Assembly (NCBI GenBank): GCA_035504415.1
Contig: DATJRY010000007.1
Location: 62,001 to 126,000 of the forward strand
Reading direction: 5' to 3'
DNA: 64,000 nt
Origin: Candidatus Sulfotelmatobacter sp.
Lineage (GTDB): Bacteria; Vulcanimicrobiota; Vulcanimicrobiia; Vulcanimicrobiales; Vulcanimicrobiaceae
A program made the translations under genes and the position numbers. The notes under the pieces were generated by a model. The model was not told the origin of the DNA and did not search any database. It saw only the letters and a list, made by a program, of their open reading frames with translations. Positions 27,493-35,602 of this stretch are shown one piece after another. Every line of letters begins with the position of its first letter. The first letter of the stretch is position 1.

Positions 27493-27954
27493 ATGAAACG
27501 CGCACCGCTTCGCGCGGCGTCGCTGGCAGCGATCGCCGCGCTCGTTCCGCTCGGCGCCTTCGCCGTTACCAAGCCGTTCGCCGGCCCGACGGGGTGGGAT
27601 CACGTCGTCGCCGCGACGGCCACGCCCCAAACGCCACGCGCGCAGGAGATCTGGAAGAAGAGCGACGGCGAGACGCTGGTCTATCTCGAGGATCAGGGCT
27701 TGACCTACGACGACGTCATCGGGCTGATCCACAAGAACATCACCGACAACGCGATCCACGCCAGCGTCGATCGGGACCGGACGTGCGACGCGCGCCGCGC
27801 GCACGAGGTCGAGATGACGCTCGGGACGACGGTCGTGCACCAGATCGTCGTCGACGACGCGCCCGGCGTCACCAAGCTGACCTACATGCACGCGCAAGGC
27901 GCGGCGACCTCGCCCGAAGTTCTCGCGACGCTGACGGCCTACTGCGGCGGCTAA
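27493..27954 (+). CDS. Secreted protein of unknown function
   Basis: A 153-residue protein not recognised as a known family. A clear signal peptide (MKRAPLRAASLAAIAALVPLGAFA) predicts export. The mature part has a mixed polar composition with two cysteines (in RTCDARRAH and TAYCGG) that could form a disulfide, and a VVHQIVVDDAPGVTKLTYMHAQG strand pair. ATG 27493 follows directly after the signal-like gap; no strong ribosome site is visible. It precedes the Nif11-sulfotransferase gene by 56 bp in the same direction. Confidence 0.65.
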   Translation: MKRAPLRAASLAAIAALVPLGAFAVTKPFAGPTGWDHVVAATATPQTPRAQEIWKKSDGETLVYLEDQGLTYDDVIGLIHKNITDNAIHASVDRDRTCDARRAHEVEMTLGTTVVHQIVVDDAPGVTKLTYMHAQGAATSPEVLATLTAYCGG

Positions 27955-28010
27955 CCGACCCGTCGGCGTCCAAGGGGGATCGGTACGGCGCGTCCAACAG
28001 CCTGCCGCCG

Positions 28011-29195
28011 ATGTCCAGCGCGGAGTTCGCCCGTTTTCGCACCCGCGTCCTCACCGATGTCGCGTTGCGCGAGGCGTTCTGGGCGGAGCCGAACCTCGAC
28101 GCGTTCGTCGCTCTGGCCCTGCGGCTCGGCGGCGCCCAGGGATTCACGTTCTCGGCGAACGACGTGCACGCGGCGCTGGCCGGCGAGCGCGGGTCGGAGG
28201 ACCTGCTGCCGCCCGAACGCGCGGAGTTGCTCGACGGGTTCGTTCCCACCGCCGTGCAGTGGCGCCGCGGGGCGGGCGTGGTCGAGTGGTGCCGCTTCGA
28301 CACGCGACGCTTCGTCGAGCCGTTCTTCGACCAGACGATCCGCGCGGCGCAGCGGCACCCGTTCAATCGTGCCTTCACGCCGCGCACGTCGCTCGACGAC
28401 CTGGTCGCGCGCAGCGCGCGGCGGCCCGGCGTGCCACCCGCAGGTTTCGTGTTCCACGTCTCGCGCTGCGGCTCGACGCTGGTCGCGCAAACGTTCGCGG
28501 CGCTCGCGCGGCTGCTCGTCCTCTCCGAACCGACGCCGCTCGACACGATCGTGCGCGCGCACGAGCAGCTCCCGGAGCTGGACCGGCCTCTCCAAGTGGC
28601 GTGGCTGCGCGCGATGCTCGCCGCGCTCACGCAGCGGCGCGGCGCCGAGCAGCAGGCGATCGTCAAGCTCGACGCGTGGCACGCCTCGTATCTCCCGCTG
28701 ATCGAAGCGGCGTTTCCGGGCGTCCCGTGGGTGTTTCTGGTGCGTGAGCCGCTCGAGGTGCTGGTCTCGCACCGCCGGCAAGTCAGCTGGATGATGGCGG
28801 CCCTCAACGCGCCCTCACTGCTGGGCTGCACGCCGCAGGAGGCCGTCCTCATGCAGCCCGACGAGTACCGCGCGCAAGTGTTGGGGCGCATTCTGTCCGC
28901 GATGGTCGAGCACGGCGCGGCGGACCGAACGATCGACTACCGCGCGCTGCCGGACGCGATCTGGGACGAGCTGGCGCCGCGCTTCGGGCTCGCGCTCTCC
29001 GCCGCCGAACGCGCGCTGCTGTACGAGACCGCGAAACGCGACGCCAAGACGCCCGTGCGTTCGTTCGTCGCGGACGCCGAGGAGAAGCGCGGCGCGACCG
29101 ACGCGGTGCTCGAGGACTGCGTCGAGCGATGGATGGCTCGGCCTTACGCCTCGCTCATGCCAGTGCGGCCAGCGCCTGGGCCATGCTCGTCGTGA
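28011..29195 (+). CDS. Nif11-like domain fused to a sulfotransferase-family P-loop domain
   Basis: A 394-residue protein. Residues 1-60 look like a Nif11 domain: MSSAEFARFRTRVLTDVALR, then FVALALRLGGAQGFTFSANDVHAAL, matching the helix-helix pattern of that family. Residues about 135-345 form a sulfotransferase-like domain with the nucleotide loop FVFHVSRCGSTLVAQTF and the later WVFLVREPLEVLVSHRRQ. Nif11 domains serve as leader peptides of ribosomal natural products or as small folded domains in nitrogen-fixation loci; here it would act in cis or in substrate recognition (inference). The start is ATG 28011. The 3' end overlaps the opposing STAS gene by 41 bp. Confidence 0.75.
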   Translation: MSSAEFARFRTRVLTDVALREAFWAEPNLDAFVALALRLGGAQGFTFSANDVHAALAGERGSEDLLPPERAELLDGFVPTAVQWRRGAGVVEWCRFDTRRFVEPFFDQTIRAAQRHPFNRAFTPRTSLDDLVARSARRPGVPPAGFVFHVSRCGSTLVAQTFAALARLLVLSEPTPLDTIVRAHEQLPELDRPLQVAWLRAMLAALTQRRGAEQQAIVKLDAWHASYLPLIEAAFPGVPWVFLVREPLEVLVSHRRQVSWMMAALNAPSLLGCTPQEAVLMQPDEYRAQVLGRILSAMVEHGAADRTIDYRALPDAIWDELAPRFGLALSAAERALLYETAKRDAKTPVRSFVADAEEKRGATDAVLEDCVERWMARPYASLMPVRPAPGPCSS

Positions 29196-29460
29196 CGGTG
29201 AGCTTCTCGGCGATGTCGAGGGCGGCGAAGACGCGCGTGAGCGGCCCCTCCTCTTCGATCAGCACGGCGAGGGGCGCGCGCTGGCGCCGACGGAGGAGCA
29301 GGAGCTCGGTCAGGAAGATCGCGTCGACGCCCGACGCGGCGCGCAGGTCGAGCAACGTGGGCCGCCCGGGCGGCGTGGCCTCGAACGCGGCCCGGAACTC
29401 CGGGTACCGCGCGATGTCCAGGTAACCGGCCAGCTCGATGACGTGAACCGCGCGCTCCAT
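29155..29460 (-). CDS. STAS-domain protein (anti-sigma factor antagonist-like)
   Basis: A 101-residue single STAS domain: VHVIELAGYLDIARYPEFRAAFE, then PTLLDLRAASGVDAIFLTELLLLRRR. In classical anti-anti-sigma factors the second motif carries a phosphorylatable Ser after Asp (D-S); here the equivalent is D-A (VDAIF). Control by serine phosphorylation is therefore unlikely. The ATG at 29458-29460 has GGAGG 4 nt upstream. It diverges from a Crp-type regulator with a 16-bp inverted repeat in the shared promoter region, and it overlaps the end of the opposing sulfotransferase gene. Confidence 0.8.
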   Translation of the reverse strand: MERAVHVIELAGYLDIARYPEFRAAFEATPPGRPTLLDLRAASGVDAIFLTELLLLRRRQRAPLAVLIEEEGPLTRVFAALDIAEKLTVTTSMAQALAALA

Positions 29461-29481
29461 CTGCCTCCGCGTGTAAAGTTC

Positions 29482-29497
29482 GGTACGTGGTCGTACC
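29482..29497. promoter_or_regulatory. Inverted repeat in the STAS/Crp-like divergent region
   Basis: GGTACG-TGGT-CGTACC is a perfect 6-bp-arm inverted repeat 21 bp upstream of the STAS start and 91 bp upstream of the Crp-like start. A Crp-family dimer site for the neighbouring regulator is possible, but the sequence is not a classical Crp or Fnr site. Confidence 0.4.
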
Positions 29498-29588
29498 AAC
29501 AGACGGTTCGTTGCTCCTCGTACCGCGCGGATGAGATTTTGTGAAGGACGGGAGGGGCGGGTCGCTCGCTTGACGAGAGTTTCTGCGC

Positions 29589-30365
29589 GTGAGCCGCGTG
29601 CTGCGTATGCCGCCCGAAGGTAGGAGGCTGACCGGAAACCGCTTCGTCGACGCGTTGCCGCGCGAGGCGGCCGACCAGATCGGCCGTATGGCGAATTTGC
29701 GCGTCTACGGTGAGGGAGCCGAGCTCGGCACCGCCGGTGCGCGGATCGCCGAAGTCTGCTTTCCCATCGCGGGGGCCATTGCACACATCGAAGAGATGTA
29801 CGACGGCGAGACGCTCGAGGTCCTGACGGTCGGGAGCCAGGGCGTTAGCCAGTTCGAGCTCATTCTGGGCGAGCCGCGCGCGCAGTACCGCCGCATCGCG
29901 CCGGTCCCGGTCTCCGCCTTCGTGCTCAGCGCGCACACCATGCTCGACTTGGCCGAGCGCTGGCCCGAGGTCCGCGCGCTCGCCGCTCGCTACGCGGTCG
30001 CGGTCATCCGTGCCGCGGGTCTGGCCGGCGCGTGCGCTCGGCACGACCGCATCGAAGCGCGACTAGCCGGTTGGCTGCTCGGCGTGCACGACTATGCGCA
30101 GACGCCGGCGCTCTCGATCACGCACGACCGCATCGCGGCACTGCTCGGCGTGCGACGGGCCGGGATCACCGACGCCTTCTCGGCGCTCACGCGTGCGGGC
30201 GCGGTGCGGGTCGCGCGGCAGCACATCACGATCGCCGATCTCGCGGTGCTGGAGCGCTTCGCCTGTGGCTGCCGCCGCGAGGCCAAGGCCGCGCTCGACG
30301 CGGTGTACGAGGACGTCGCGGTTCAGAACGAACGCGGCATCCCCAACACGTGCTGGCCGATGTAG
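29589..30365 (+). CDS. Crp/Fnr-family transcriptional regulator
   Basis: A 258-residue regulator. Residues about 20-140 form a cyclic-nucleotide-binding-like barrel (FPIAGAIAHIEEMYDGETLEVLTVGSQG), and residues about 165-235 a winged helix with the recognition-helix region ITHDRIAALLGVRRAGITDAFSALTRAG. The cAMP-contacting Arg-Ser pattern of Crp and the N-terminal cysteines of Fnr are absent, so the signal is unknown. GTG 29589 is used; ATG 29607 is possible. It is divergent from the STAS gene, and its 3' end overlaps the opposing acyl-CoA dehydrogenase gene by 43 bp. Confidence 0.85.
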   Translation: MSRVLRMPPEGRRLTGNRFVDALPREAADQIGRMANLRVYGEGAELGTAGARIAEVCFPIAGAIAHIEEMYDGETLEVLTVGSQGVSQFELILGEPRAQYRRIAPVPVSAFVLSAHTMLDLAERWPEVRALAARYAVAVIRAAGLAGACARHDRIEARLAGWLLGVHDYAQTPALSITHDRIAALLGVRRAGITDAFSALTRAGAVRVARQHITIADLAVLERFACGCRREAKAALDAVYEDVAVQNERGIPNTCWPM

Positions 30366-31504
30366 GAGAGGATCAGGTTGTTCGCAACCGGCGCGGTGAT
30401 GTAGAGCCGCGTCTCGCGGAATTTGCGCTCGACGTCGTATTCCTCGGCGAAGCCATAGCCGCCGTGGGCGTCGAGGGCCGCGTTGGCGGCCTGCCATGAG
30501 GCCTCCGAGGCCAGCAGCTTCGCGGTGTTGGCCTCGCCGCCGCACGGACGACCGGCGTCGAACAGCGCGGCCGCCTGGCGGCGCACCAGATCCGCGGCCA
30601 GCAGGGCCGCGTGCGCGCGCGCGAGCGGGAACTGCACGCCCTGGTTCTGACCGATCGGGCGGCCGAAGACGACGCGTTCGCCGACGTACTTCACCGCACG
30701 CTCGATGAAGAACGTCCCGTCGCCGACGCACTCGGCGGCGATCAGGATACGTTCGGCGTTCATGCCGTCGAGGATGTAGCGAAAGCCGCGTCCTTCCTCG
30801 CCGATCAGGTTCTCGGCCGGCACTTCGAGGTCGCGAAAGAAGACCTCGTTCGTCTCGTGGTTCATCATGGTGCGGATCGGGCGCACGTCGATCGTTCCCG
30901 GCGGCGCGCTGCGCAGATCGACCAGCAGCGTCGAGAGCCCGAACGTCTTGCCCCCGGGACCCGGCGGCGAGGTGCGCGCGAGCAGCAGCATGAGGTCGCT
31001 GTGCTGCACGCGCGAGGTCCAGACTTTCTGCCCGTTGACGACGTAGACGTCGCCGCGCCGCACCGCGCTGGTCGTGATCTGCGTCGTGTCGCTGCCGGCG
31101 GTCGGCTCGGTGACGCCGAACGCTTGCAGCCGCAGCTCGCCGCGCGCGATCGCCGGCAGGTAGCGCTGCTTCTGCTCGGGGCTGCCGTGGCGCAGGACGG
31201 TGCCCATGATGTACATCTGCGCGTGGCACGCCGCGGCGTTGCCGCCCGACCGGTTCACCTCTTCGAGGATGATGCAGGCCTCCGCGATGCCCAGGCCCGC
31301 GCCGCCGTACGCTTCGGGGATCAGTGCCGCCAAATAGCCGGCCTGCGTCAGCGCGCCGATGAACGCGTCGGGGTAGCCGCGCTCGGCGTCGAGCGCGCGC
31401 CAGTAGGCGTCCGGAAAGGTCGCGCACAGCTCGCGCACGCCGGCGCGCAGCGCGCGCTGCTCGGCGGTCGGTTCGAGTCCGACCGCCGGCTGGTCAGCGC
31501 TCAC
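30323..31504 (-). CDS. Acyl-CoA dehydrogenase
   Basis: A 393-residue flavoprotein with the three-domain acyl-CoA dehydrogenase fold. It has YGGAGLGIAEACIILEEVNRSGGN in the N-terminal helical part, LQAFGVTEPTAGSDTTQI (FAD/substrate contacts) and WTSRVQHSD in the middle barrel, and the C-terminal DAHGGYGFAEEYDVERKFRETRLYITAPVANN. The base in the usual position is within this last segment. It oxidises an acyl-CoA to the enoyl-CoA; chain specificity cannot be read. GTG 31504 is the start. It lies 9 bp downstream of the tail-collar gene on the same strand. Confidence 0.9.
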   Translation of the reverse strand: MSADQPAVGLEPTAEQRALRAGVRELCATFPDAYWRALDAERGYPDAFIGALTQAGYLAALIPEAYGGAGLGIAEACIILEEVNRSGGNAAACHAQMYIMGTVLRHGSPEQKQRYLPAIARGELRLQAFGVTEPTAGSDTTQITTSAVRRGDVYVVNGQKVWTSRVQHSDLMLLLARTSPPGPGGKTFGLSTLLVDLRSAPPGTIDVRPIRTMMNHETNEVFFRDLEVPAENLIGEEGRGFRYILDGMNAERILIAAECVGDGTFFIERAVKYVGERVVFGRPIGQNQGVQFPLARAHAALLAADLVRRQAAALFDAGRPCGGEANTAKLLASEASWQAANAALDAHGGYGFAEEYDVERKFRETRLYITAPVANNLILSYIGQHVLGMPRSF

Positions 31505-31513
31505 GCGTCGCCC

Positions 31514-31849
31514 CTAGGCGCCGTAGATGATGTACGTGACGCACAGCGCGCCGCCGACGGCGTACGGACCTTTGCCGGACTTGTCGATCGCGCTTTGATT
31601 CAGATGGATCGGGTCGATCCATCCCTGCGGCGTGCCGGTTGGATCGTATCCGCTCCCCAGCGGTACGCGATTGCGGAAGTCGGGCAGCGCAAACGTGAGA
31701 CGGCCGTCGCCGCCGTAGGTCGTGCCGAGCACCGTGAAGAGTCTCATGTGCGGCTCGATCGGAAGTGTGCGCCCGTCGCACGGCAGCCAGCCCGGCGGCG
31801 CGACGGTGCCCGCGAACAGACGGATCTCCCCAACCAGCGGATCGGCCAC
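31514..31849 (-). CDS. Phage tail-collar-domain protein
   Basis: A 111-residue protein consisting of one tail-collar domain: VGEIRLFAGTVAPPGWLPCDGRTLPI, then LFTVLGTTYGGDGRLTFALPDFRNRVPLGSG. Such single-domain proteins (microcystin-dependent protein/MdpB group) occur widely outside phages as secreted or tail-derived proteins of unclear function. GTG 31849 has GAGGG about 5 nt upstream. A tail-fibre-like gene lies at 33133, on the other side of the tsdA-like gene. The 215 bp upstream (31850-32064) hold no gene I can support. Confidence 0.78.
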   Translation of the reverse strand: MADPLVGEIRLFAGTVAPPGWLPCDGRTLPIEPHMRLFTVLGTTYGGDGRLTFALPDFRNRVPLGSGYDPTGTPQGWIDPIHLNQSAIDKSGKGPYAVGGALCVTYIIYGA

Positions 31850-32064
31850 GACACCCTCCCTTGCGACGGCAACGAGCAGCTCGTCGCGTCTTCCGGCGCG
31901 ATGAGCGCCGTTTCCCGCCGCGCCGCCGCTCACGTCCAGGCTCGCGCGCATCGAGGGTACGTTCGGCACGATGCGAGGCGCATATGCAGTGATACCTGCC
32001 ACGCTCACGCCAATCCACGCTTTCCATTCGTCGCCGCGCAGCGGGCGAATCGCGTACCCGTCGC

Positions 32065-32874
32065 TCAGAAGAAGCTCGCCGGCTCCGTCGGGAACGTGAT
32101 CGGCCGCGTCCCCTCGAAGTGCGGGCGCGCGTGCGAGAGCACGTAGGCCGACACGTCCACCGCTTCTTGATCGCTCAGCGTGCCGCCGCGCCCGAGCGGC
32201 ATGTTCGCCTTCACGAAGGCCGGCATCTTCGTGTTCATACCGGCACCGTCGTTGAACGAGGTCGGTCCCCACAGCGGCGGAAACTTCGCCGCCGCGTTGC
32301 CGGCCCCGTCGGCGCCGTGACATGCGCTGCACTGCGCCGCGTAGATCTTCGCGCCGTTCGCCGCGTCGGGCGGCTTGGGTGCGTCGACGGTGACGAAGCC
32401 TTGATCGGGGAAGCCTCTCCCAATCACCGCGCCTTGCGAGAGCCAGGTGACGTACGCGCTCAGCGCGATGATCTCGCGGCTGTTGGGCGGCGGCGGCGTG
32501 CCGTTCATGCTGTAGAGGAAGCATTCGTCGAGCCGGTCTTGCAGCGTGATGAAGCGTTTCGCGCGCTTGTTCCATTGCGGAAAGTTCGCCGCGATGCCGA
32601 GCAGCGAGCCGCCGTGCGGCTTGGTCCCCGCGTCGAGGTGGCACGCGTCGCACGACATCCCGGCGCGGACGTACGGCCCTGCGTTGGCCTGCGTGTCGGT
32701 CAGCAGCGCGCGCCCGTAGCGGATGAGCTCGCCCTGCGGTCCGGGCGGAATCGTCGCACGGGCCGCGGCGGCGGCCGGGTCCTCGACGGCGCTCGCCGCG
32801 TGAGCGTGGACGAACGCGCCGATCACCAGTGCGGCGAGCGCGCCGAGTGCGAGTGTGCGCGGAAAACCTTGCAT
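32065..32874 (-). CDS. tsdA: Dihaem c-type cytochrome, thiosulfate dehydrogenase (TsdA)-like
   Basis: A 269-residue exported cytochrome with a signal peptide (about 1-28). Two haem sites are visible: C75-D-A-C78-H79 and C182-S-A-C185-H186. Between them, C118 in RLDECFLYSMNG matches the cysteine that is the axial ligand of the active-site haem in TsdA. PPLWGPTSFNDGAGM and NMPLG (M225) follow, also as in TsdA. The enzyme oxidises thiosulfate to tetrathionate (or the reverse) in the periplasm. No TsdB partner is adjacent. The ATG at 32872-32874 starts the signal peptide. The 258 bp to the divergent gene at 33133 hold no gene; a promoter must lie there but none is clear. Confidence 0.88.
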   Translation of the reverse strand: MQGFPRTLALGALAALVIGAFVHAHAASAVEDPAAAAARATIPPGPQGELIRYGRALLTDTQANAGPYVRAGMSCDACHLDAGTKPHGGSLLGIAANFPQWNKRAKRFITLQDRLDECFLYSMNGTPPPPNSREIIALSAYVTWLSQGAVIGRGFPDQGFVTVDAPKPPDAANGAKIYAAQCSACHGADGAGNAAAKFPPLWGPTSFNDGAGMNTKMPAFVKANMPLGRGGTLSDQEAVDVSAYVLSHARPHFEGTRPITFPTEPASFF

Positions 32875-33132
32875 GGGCAACCTCGTCGAAGCGCCGTCGG
32901 GTTCGGTCAACCGGCCGACGAGTCCTCGCCTGCTCCGACGCGACCCGGACGATCGGCCCGTTCGATTTGTCGGTGCTGATGTCCGTGGTAGCGCGTGCTC
33001 CGGACCGCTACCATCGCGTTGGGTGTGGGCACGTCTTTCGGTTCGCGGTTCCGACGATCGCGCCGCCGTCCTCTCCGTGCCTCCGTGCAGTCCGCCTTTG
33101 ACGACACTATCGTCTCCGAAGGAGTGTGCATC

Positions 33133-33708
33133 ATGGCACAGACCGACTCCACCACGACGATCGCCGGCGAAACGCTCGTCGGCAGCGTCGACCTCACGGT
33201 GCCGAATCCGATCGGCACGCAAGCGCAGTACGTCCAAGATCAGCTCGGCAATCAGAGCGCGCTGGCCGTCGGCGCGAAGGCCGTCGGCATCGGAACGAGC
33301 TCGCCGACGACCGCGTTGACCGTGCAGGGTGGCGGTTCGCCGCCGTTGACGGTGCGCGGCAGCTCGCTGAACTACGCGATGCTGGGGTTGTGGGGCGACG
33401 GCGCGCCCGACCAGTGGCAGCTGCAAGCCACCAACCAGAACCCGCCGGTGTTCCGCATCGCGTATCCGCAGAACAACCCGTGGTTCGTCATCCAGGCCGG
33501 CGGCTACGTCGGCATCGGGACGCAGACGCCGCAGGCGAAGCTCGACGTCAACGGCACCGTGCGCGCTACCGGCCTGCAGATCAACGGTCCGCTGGCGCTG
33601 CAGGCGAACCAGGTGACGCTGACCGGTCTCACGACGCCGCCGCCCGGCGTGACGACGGTCGACGTCGTGGTCGATCCCGCCACCGGCAAGCTCTACCGGC
33701 AGAACTGA
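33133..33708 (+). CDS. Tail-fibre-like repeat protein
   Basis: A 191-residue protein with two copies of the motif G-I-G-T-x-(S/T)-P-x-x-(A/K)-L-x-V (AVGIGTSSPTTALTVQG and YVGIGTQTPQAKLDVNG). This repeat is common in phage tail fibres and large bacterial surface proteins just before an intramolecular chaperone. No chaperone (peptidase S74) domain follows; the protein ends in PATGKLYRQN. It has no signal peptide. ATG 33133 has AAGGAG nine bases upstream. A perfect 15-bp terminator follows. Function is unknown; together with the tail-collar gene nearby it may be a remnant or a tail-derived structure. Confidence 0.7.
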   Translation: MAQTDSTTTIAGETLVGSVDLTVPNPIGTQAQYVQDQLGNQSALAVGAKAVGIGTSSPTTALTVQGGGSPPLTVRGSSLNYAMLGLWGDGAPDQWQLQATNQNPPVFRIAYPQNNPWFVIQAGGYVGIGTQTPQAKLDVNGTVRATGLQINGPLALQANQVTLTGLTTPPPGVTTVDVVVDPATGKLYRQN

Positions 33709-33726
33709 CCGTTCCCGACGTAGCAG

Positions 33727-33760
33727 AACGGCCCGGCAGGAGTGTTCCTGCCGGGCCGTT
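33727..33760. terminator. Bidirectional hairpin terminator
   Basis: Perfect 15-bp arms (33727-33741 and 33746-33760, starting AACGGCCCGGCAGGA) with a GTGT loop. It lies between the tail-fibre-like gene on the plus strand and tRNA-fMet on the minus strand and can end both transcripts. Only a short T-containing tail follows on either side. Confidence 0.8.
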
Positions 33761-33765
33761 CGTGT

Positions 33766-33842
<77 letters not shown>

Positions 33843-33884
33843 ACGGCGACGGTCATCATACCCTAGGCGTCGAAGGGCGTCAAG

Positions 33885-34907
33885 GTGCCCGCTCTCGATC
33901 TCCTCGCGCTCCCGAAGGTCCAGCTTCACTGCCACCTCGAGGGGACCGTCCGCGCGGAGACCTTTCGCGCACTGGCGGCCAAGTACGGCGTCGACCTGGG
34001 CGAGCGGGCCGACCCGGCCCGGACGTATGCCTTCACGACGTTTCGCGAGTTCCTGCTGCTGTTCGCGAGGGTCGCACAGGTGCTGCGCGCGCCCGACGAC
34101 TTCGCGCGCATCGCGCGCGACTACGTCGTCGACGCCGCGGCCCAGGGCGTCCGGTACGCCGAAGTGTTCATCTCGCCGTCGGTGTGGACGTACTTCCACC
34201 ACGAGCTCGACGTGCGCGCCACGGTCGAAGCGATGCGCGCGGCGCTGGACGAGCACGGCGCACCGTTGGGCATCGAGGTCGCCCTGATCGCCGACCTGAC
34301 GCGCAACTTCGGCGTCGAGCGGGCGGAGGAATGGGCGGCGCGGGCGATCGGTTTGCGCGACCTCGGCGTGATTGGTGTCGGCCTGGGCGGTGACGAGGCG
34401 AATTGGCCGCCGGAGCTCTACGAGCGGGCCTACGCGATCGCGCGCGAGGGTGGTCTGCACGGGGTCGTGCACGCCGGCGAAGCGGCCGGCCCCGAGAGCG
34501 TGCGCAACGCGGTCGAGGTGCTGCGGGCCGAGCGGATCGGCCATGGCGTGCGGGCGATCGAGGATCCGGCGGTGGTCGCGCTGCTGGCCGAGCGTCGCGT
34601 CCCGCTCGAGGTCTGCCCGACCTCGAACCGGCTGACCGGCGCGGCGCCGGCCGACACCGCCCACCCGCTGGGCGCGCTCGACGCCGCCGGCTGCGTCATC
34701 ACCATCGACGCCGACGATCCGGCGCTGTTCGGCACCACGCTGCTCGACGAGTATGGCTTCGTCGCCGACCGCTTCGGCGAGGAAGCGCTCCTTCGGTTTG
34801 TTCGCAACGCGATCGACGCATCGTTCGCGCCGGCGCCGACGAAGGCGCGACTGCACCGGGAGTACGACCTTTCGCGGAACCCGGCGGCCGCGGGGCGAAG
34901 TATCTAG
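33885..34907 (+). CDS. Adenosine deaminase family protein
   Basis: A 340-residue amidohydrolase. Metal ligands: H15 and H17 in LHCHLEG, a His in VVHAGEAAGPESV (the Glu is the proton shuttle), and the Asp pair in TIDADDPALFGTTL. ERIGHGVRAI contributes the conserved His. It deaminates adenosine, adenine or a related purine such as aminodeoxyfutalosine; I cannot choose between these. GTG 33885 is the start, with weak upstream signals. It leads a run adenosine deaminase, DtxR, rhomboid, DinG with very short spacing. Confidence 0.88.
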   Translation: MPALDLLALPKVQLHCHLEGTVRAETFRALAAKYGVDLGERADPARTYAFTTFREFLLLFARVAQVLRAPDDFARIARDYVVDAAAQGVRYAEVFISPSVWTYFHHELDVRATVEAMRAALDEHGAPLGIEVALIADLTRNFGVERAEEWAARAIGLRDLGVIGVGLGGDEANWPPELYERAYAIAREGGLHGVVHAGEAAGPESVRNAVEVLRAERIGHGVRAIEDPAVVALLAERRVPLEVCPTSNRLTGAAPADTAHPLGALDAAGCVITIDADDPALFGTTLLDEYGFVADRFGEEALLRFVRNAIDASFAPAPTKARLHREYDLSRNPAAAGRSI

Positions 34908-34912
34908 CGACG

Positions 34913-35602
34913 ATGCCCGGCCACACCCACTTCGACGAATCCACCGAAGAGTATCTCGAGGCCGTCTATCGACTCGAGCGCGAAGGCCCCGGCGTCACGA
35001 CCTCCGGCCTGGCCGCCGATCTCGGCGTCGCGCCGGCCTCGGTCTCGGGGATGCTCAAGAAGCTGGCGTCGGAGGGGTACCTCACCTACGAGGCGCGCGG
35101 CCACGCCAGCCTGACCGAGAAGGGCCTGGGCGTTGCCGTCCGCGTCATCCGTCGCAATCGGTTGGCCGAAGTGTTCTTGCACGACGTGCTCGGGATGCCG
35201 TGGGACGAGGTGCACGCCGAAGCGTGCCGGCTCGAGCACGCCATTTCGGATCGCGTCGAGGGGCGGCTGGTCGCCGTGCTCGGCGATCCGAAGGTCTGCC
35301 CGCACGGGTTGCCGATCCCGCCGGCGGACCTGAGCGCGCCGCCGCGCGTCGGCGAGCGGCTGGCGGACGCGCAGCCGAACACGACCGTGCGGATCGTCGA
35401 AGTCGTCGAGGACGTCCCCGAGACGCTGCGCTATCTCGACCAGGTCGGGCTGCGCCCGGGGCAGGTGATCGACGTCGTCGAGCGCGGCCCAATGGGCGGC
35501 CCGATCACGGTGCAGAGCGCCGCCGGTCGCACCGCGATCTCGATGGAGCTGGCGCGATCGATCGCGGTCGCGGCGGAGGCCGGCTCGGCGCTGCGGGCGT
35601 GA
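34913..35602 (+). CDS. DtxR/MntR-family metal-dependent transcriptional regulator
   Basis: A 229-residue regulator in three parts. A winged helix (about 5-65) holds STEEYLEAVYRLEREG and LAADLGVAPASVSGMLKKLASEGYL. A metal-binding and dimerisation domain (about 70-140) holds LAEVFLHDVLGMPWDEVHAEACRLEHAISDRVEGRL and DPKVCPHGLPIP. A C-terminal SH3-like FeoA domain (about 150-225) follows. This is the IdeR/DtxR-type three-domain layout, sensing Fe(II) or Mn(II). Its targets are unknown; no metal transporter is nearby. ATG 34913 lies 5 bp after the adenosine deaminase gene; its stop overlaps the rhomboid GTG. Confidence 0.92.
   Translation: MPGHTHFDESTEEYLEAVYRLEREGPGVTTSGLAADLGVAPASVSGMLKKLASEGYLTYEARGHASLTEKGLGVAVRVIRRNRLAEVFLHDVLGMPWDEVHAEACRLEHAISDRVEGRLVAVLGDPKVCPHGLPIPPADLSAPPRVGERLADAQPNTTVRIVEVVEDVPETLRYLDQVGLRPGQVIDVVERGPMGGPITVQSAAGRTAISMELARSIAVAAEAGSALRA

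Noticed and set aside
30611-32146. A 511-codon plus-strand frame opposite the acyl-CoA dehydrogenase and collar genes
   Set aside because: Antisense shadow with no recognisable motif; the minus-strand genes have clear family signatures.
31514-33708. Prophage
   Set aside because: Only two isolated tail-type modules; no integrase, terminase, capsid or lysis genes and no attachment repeats.
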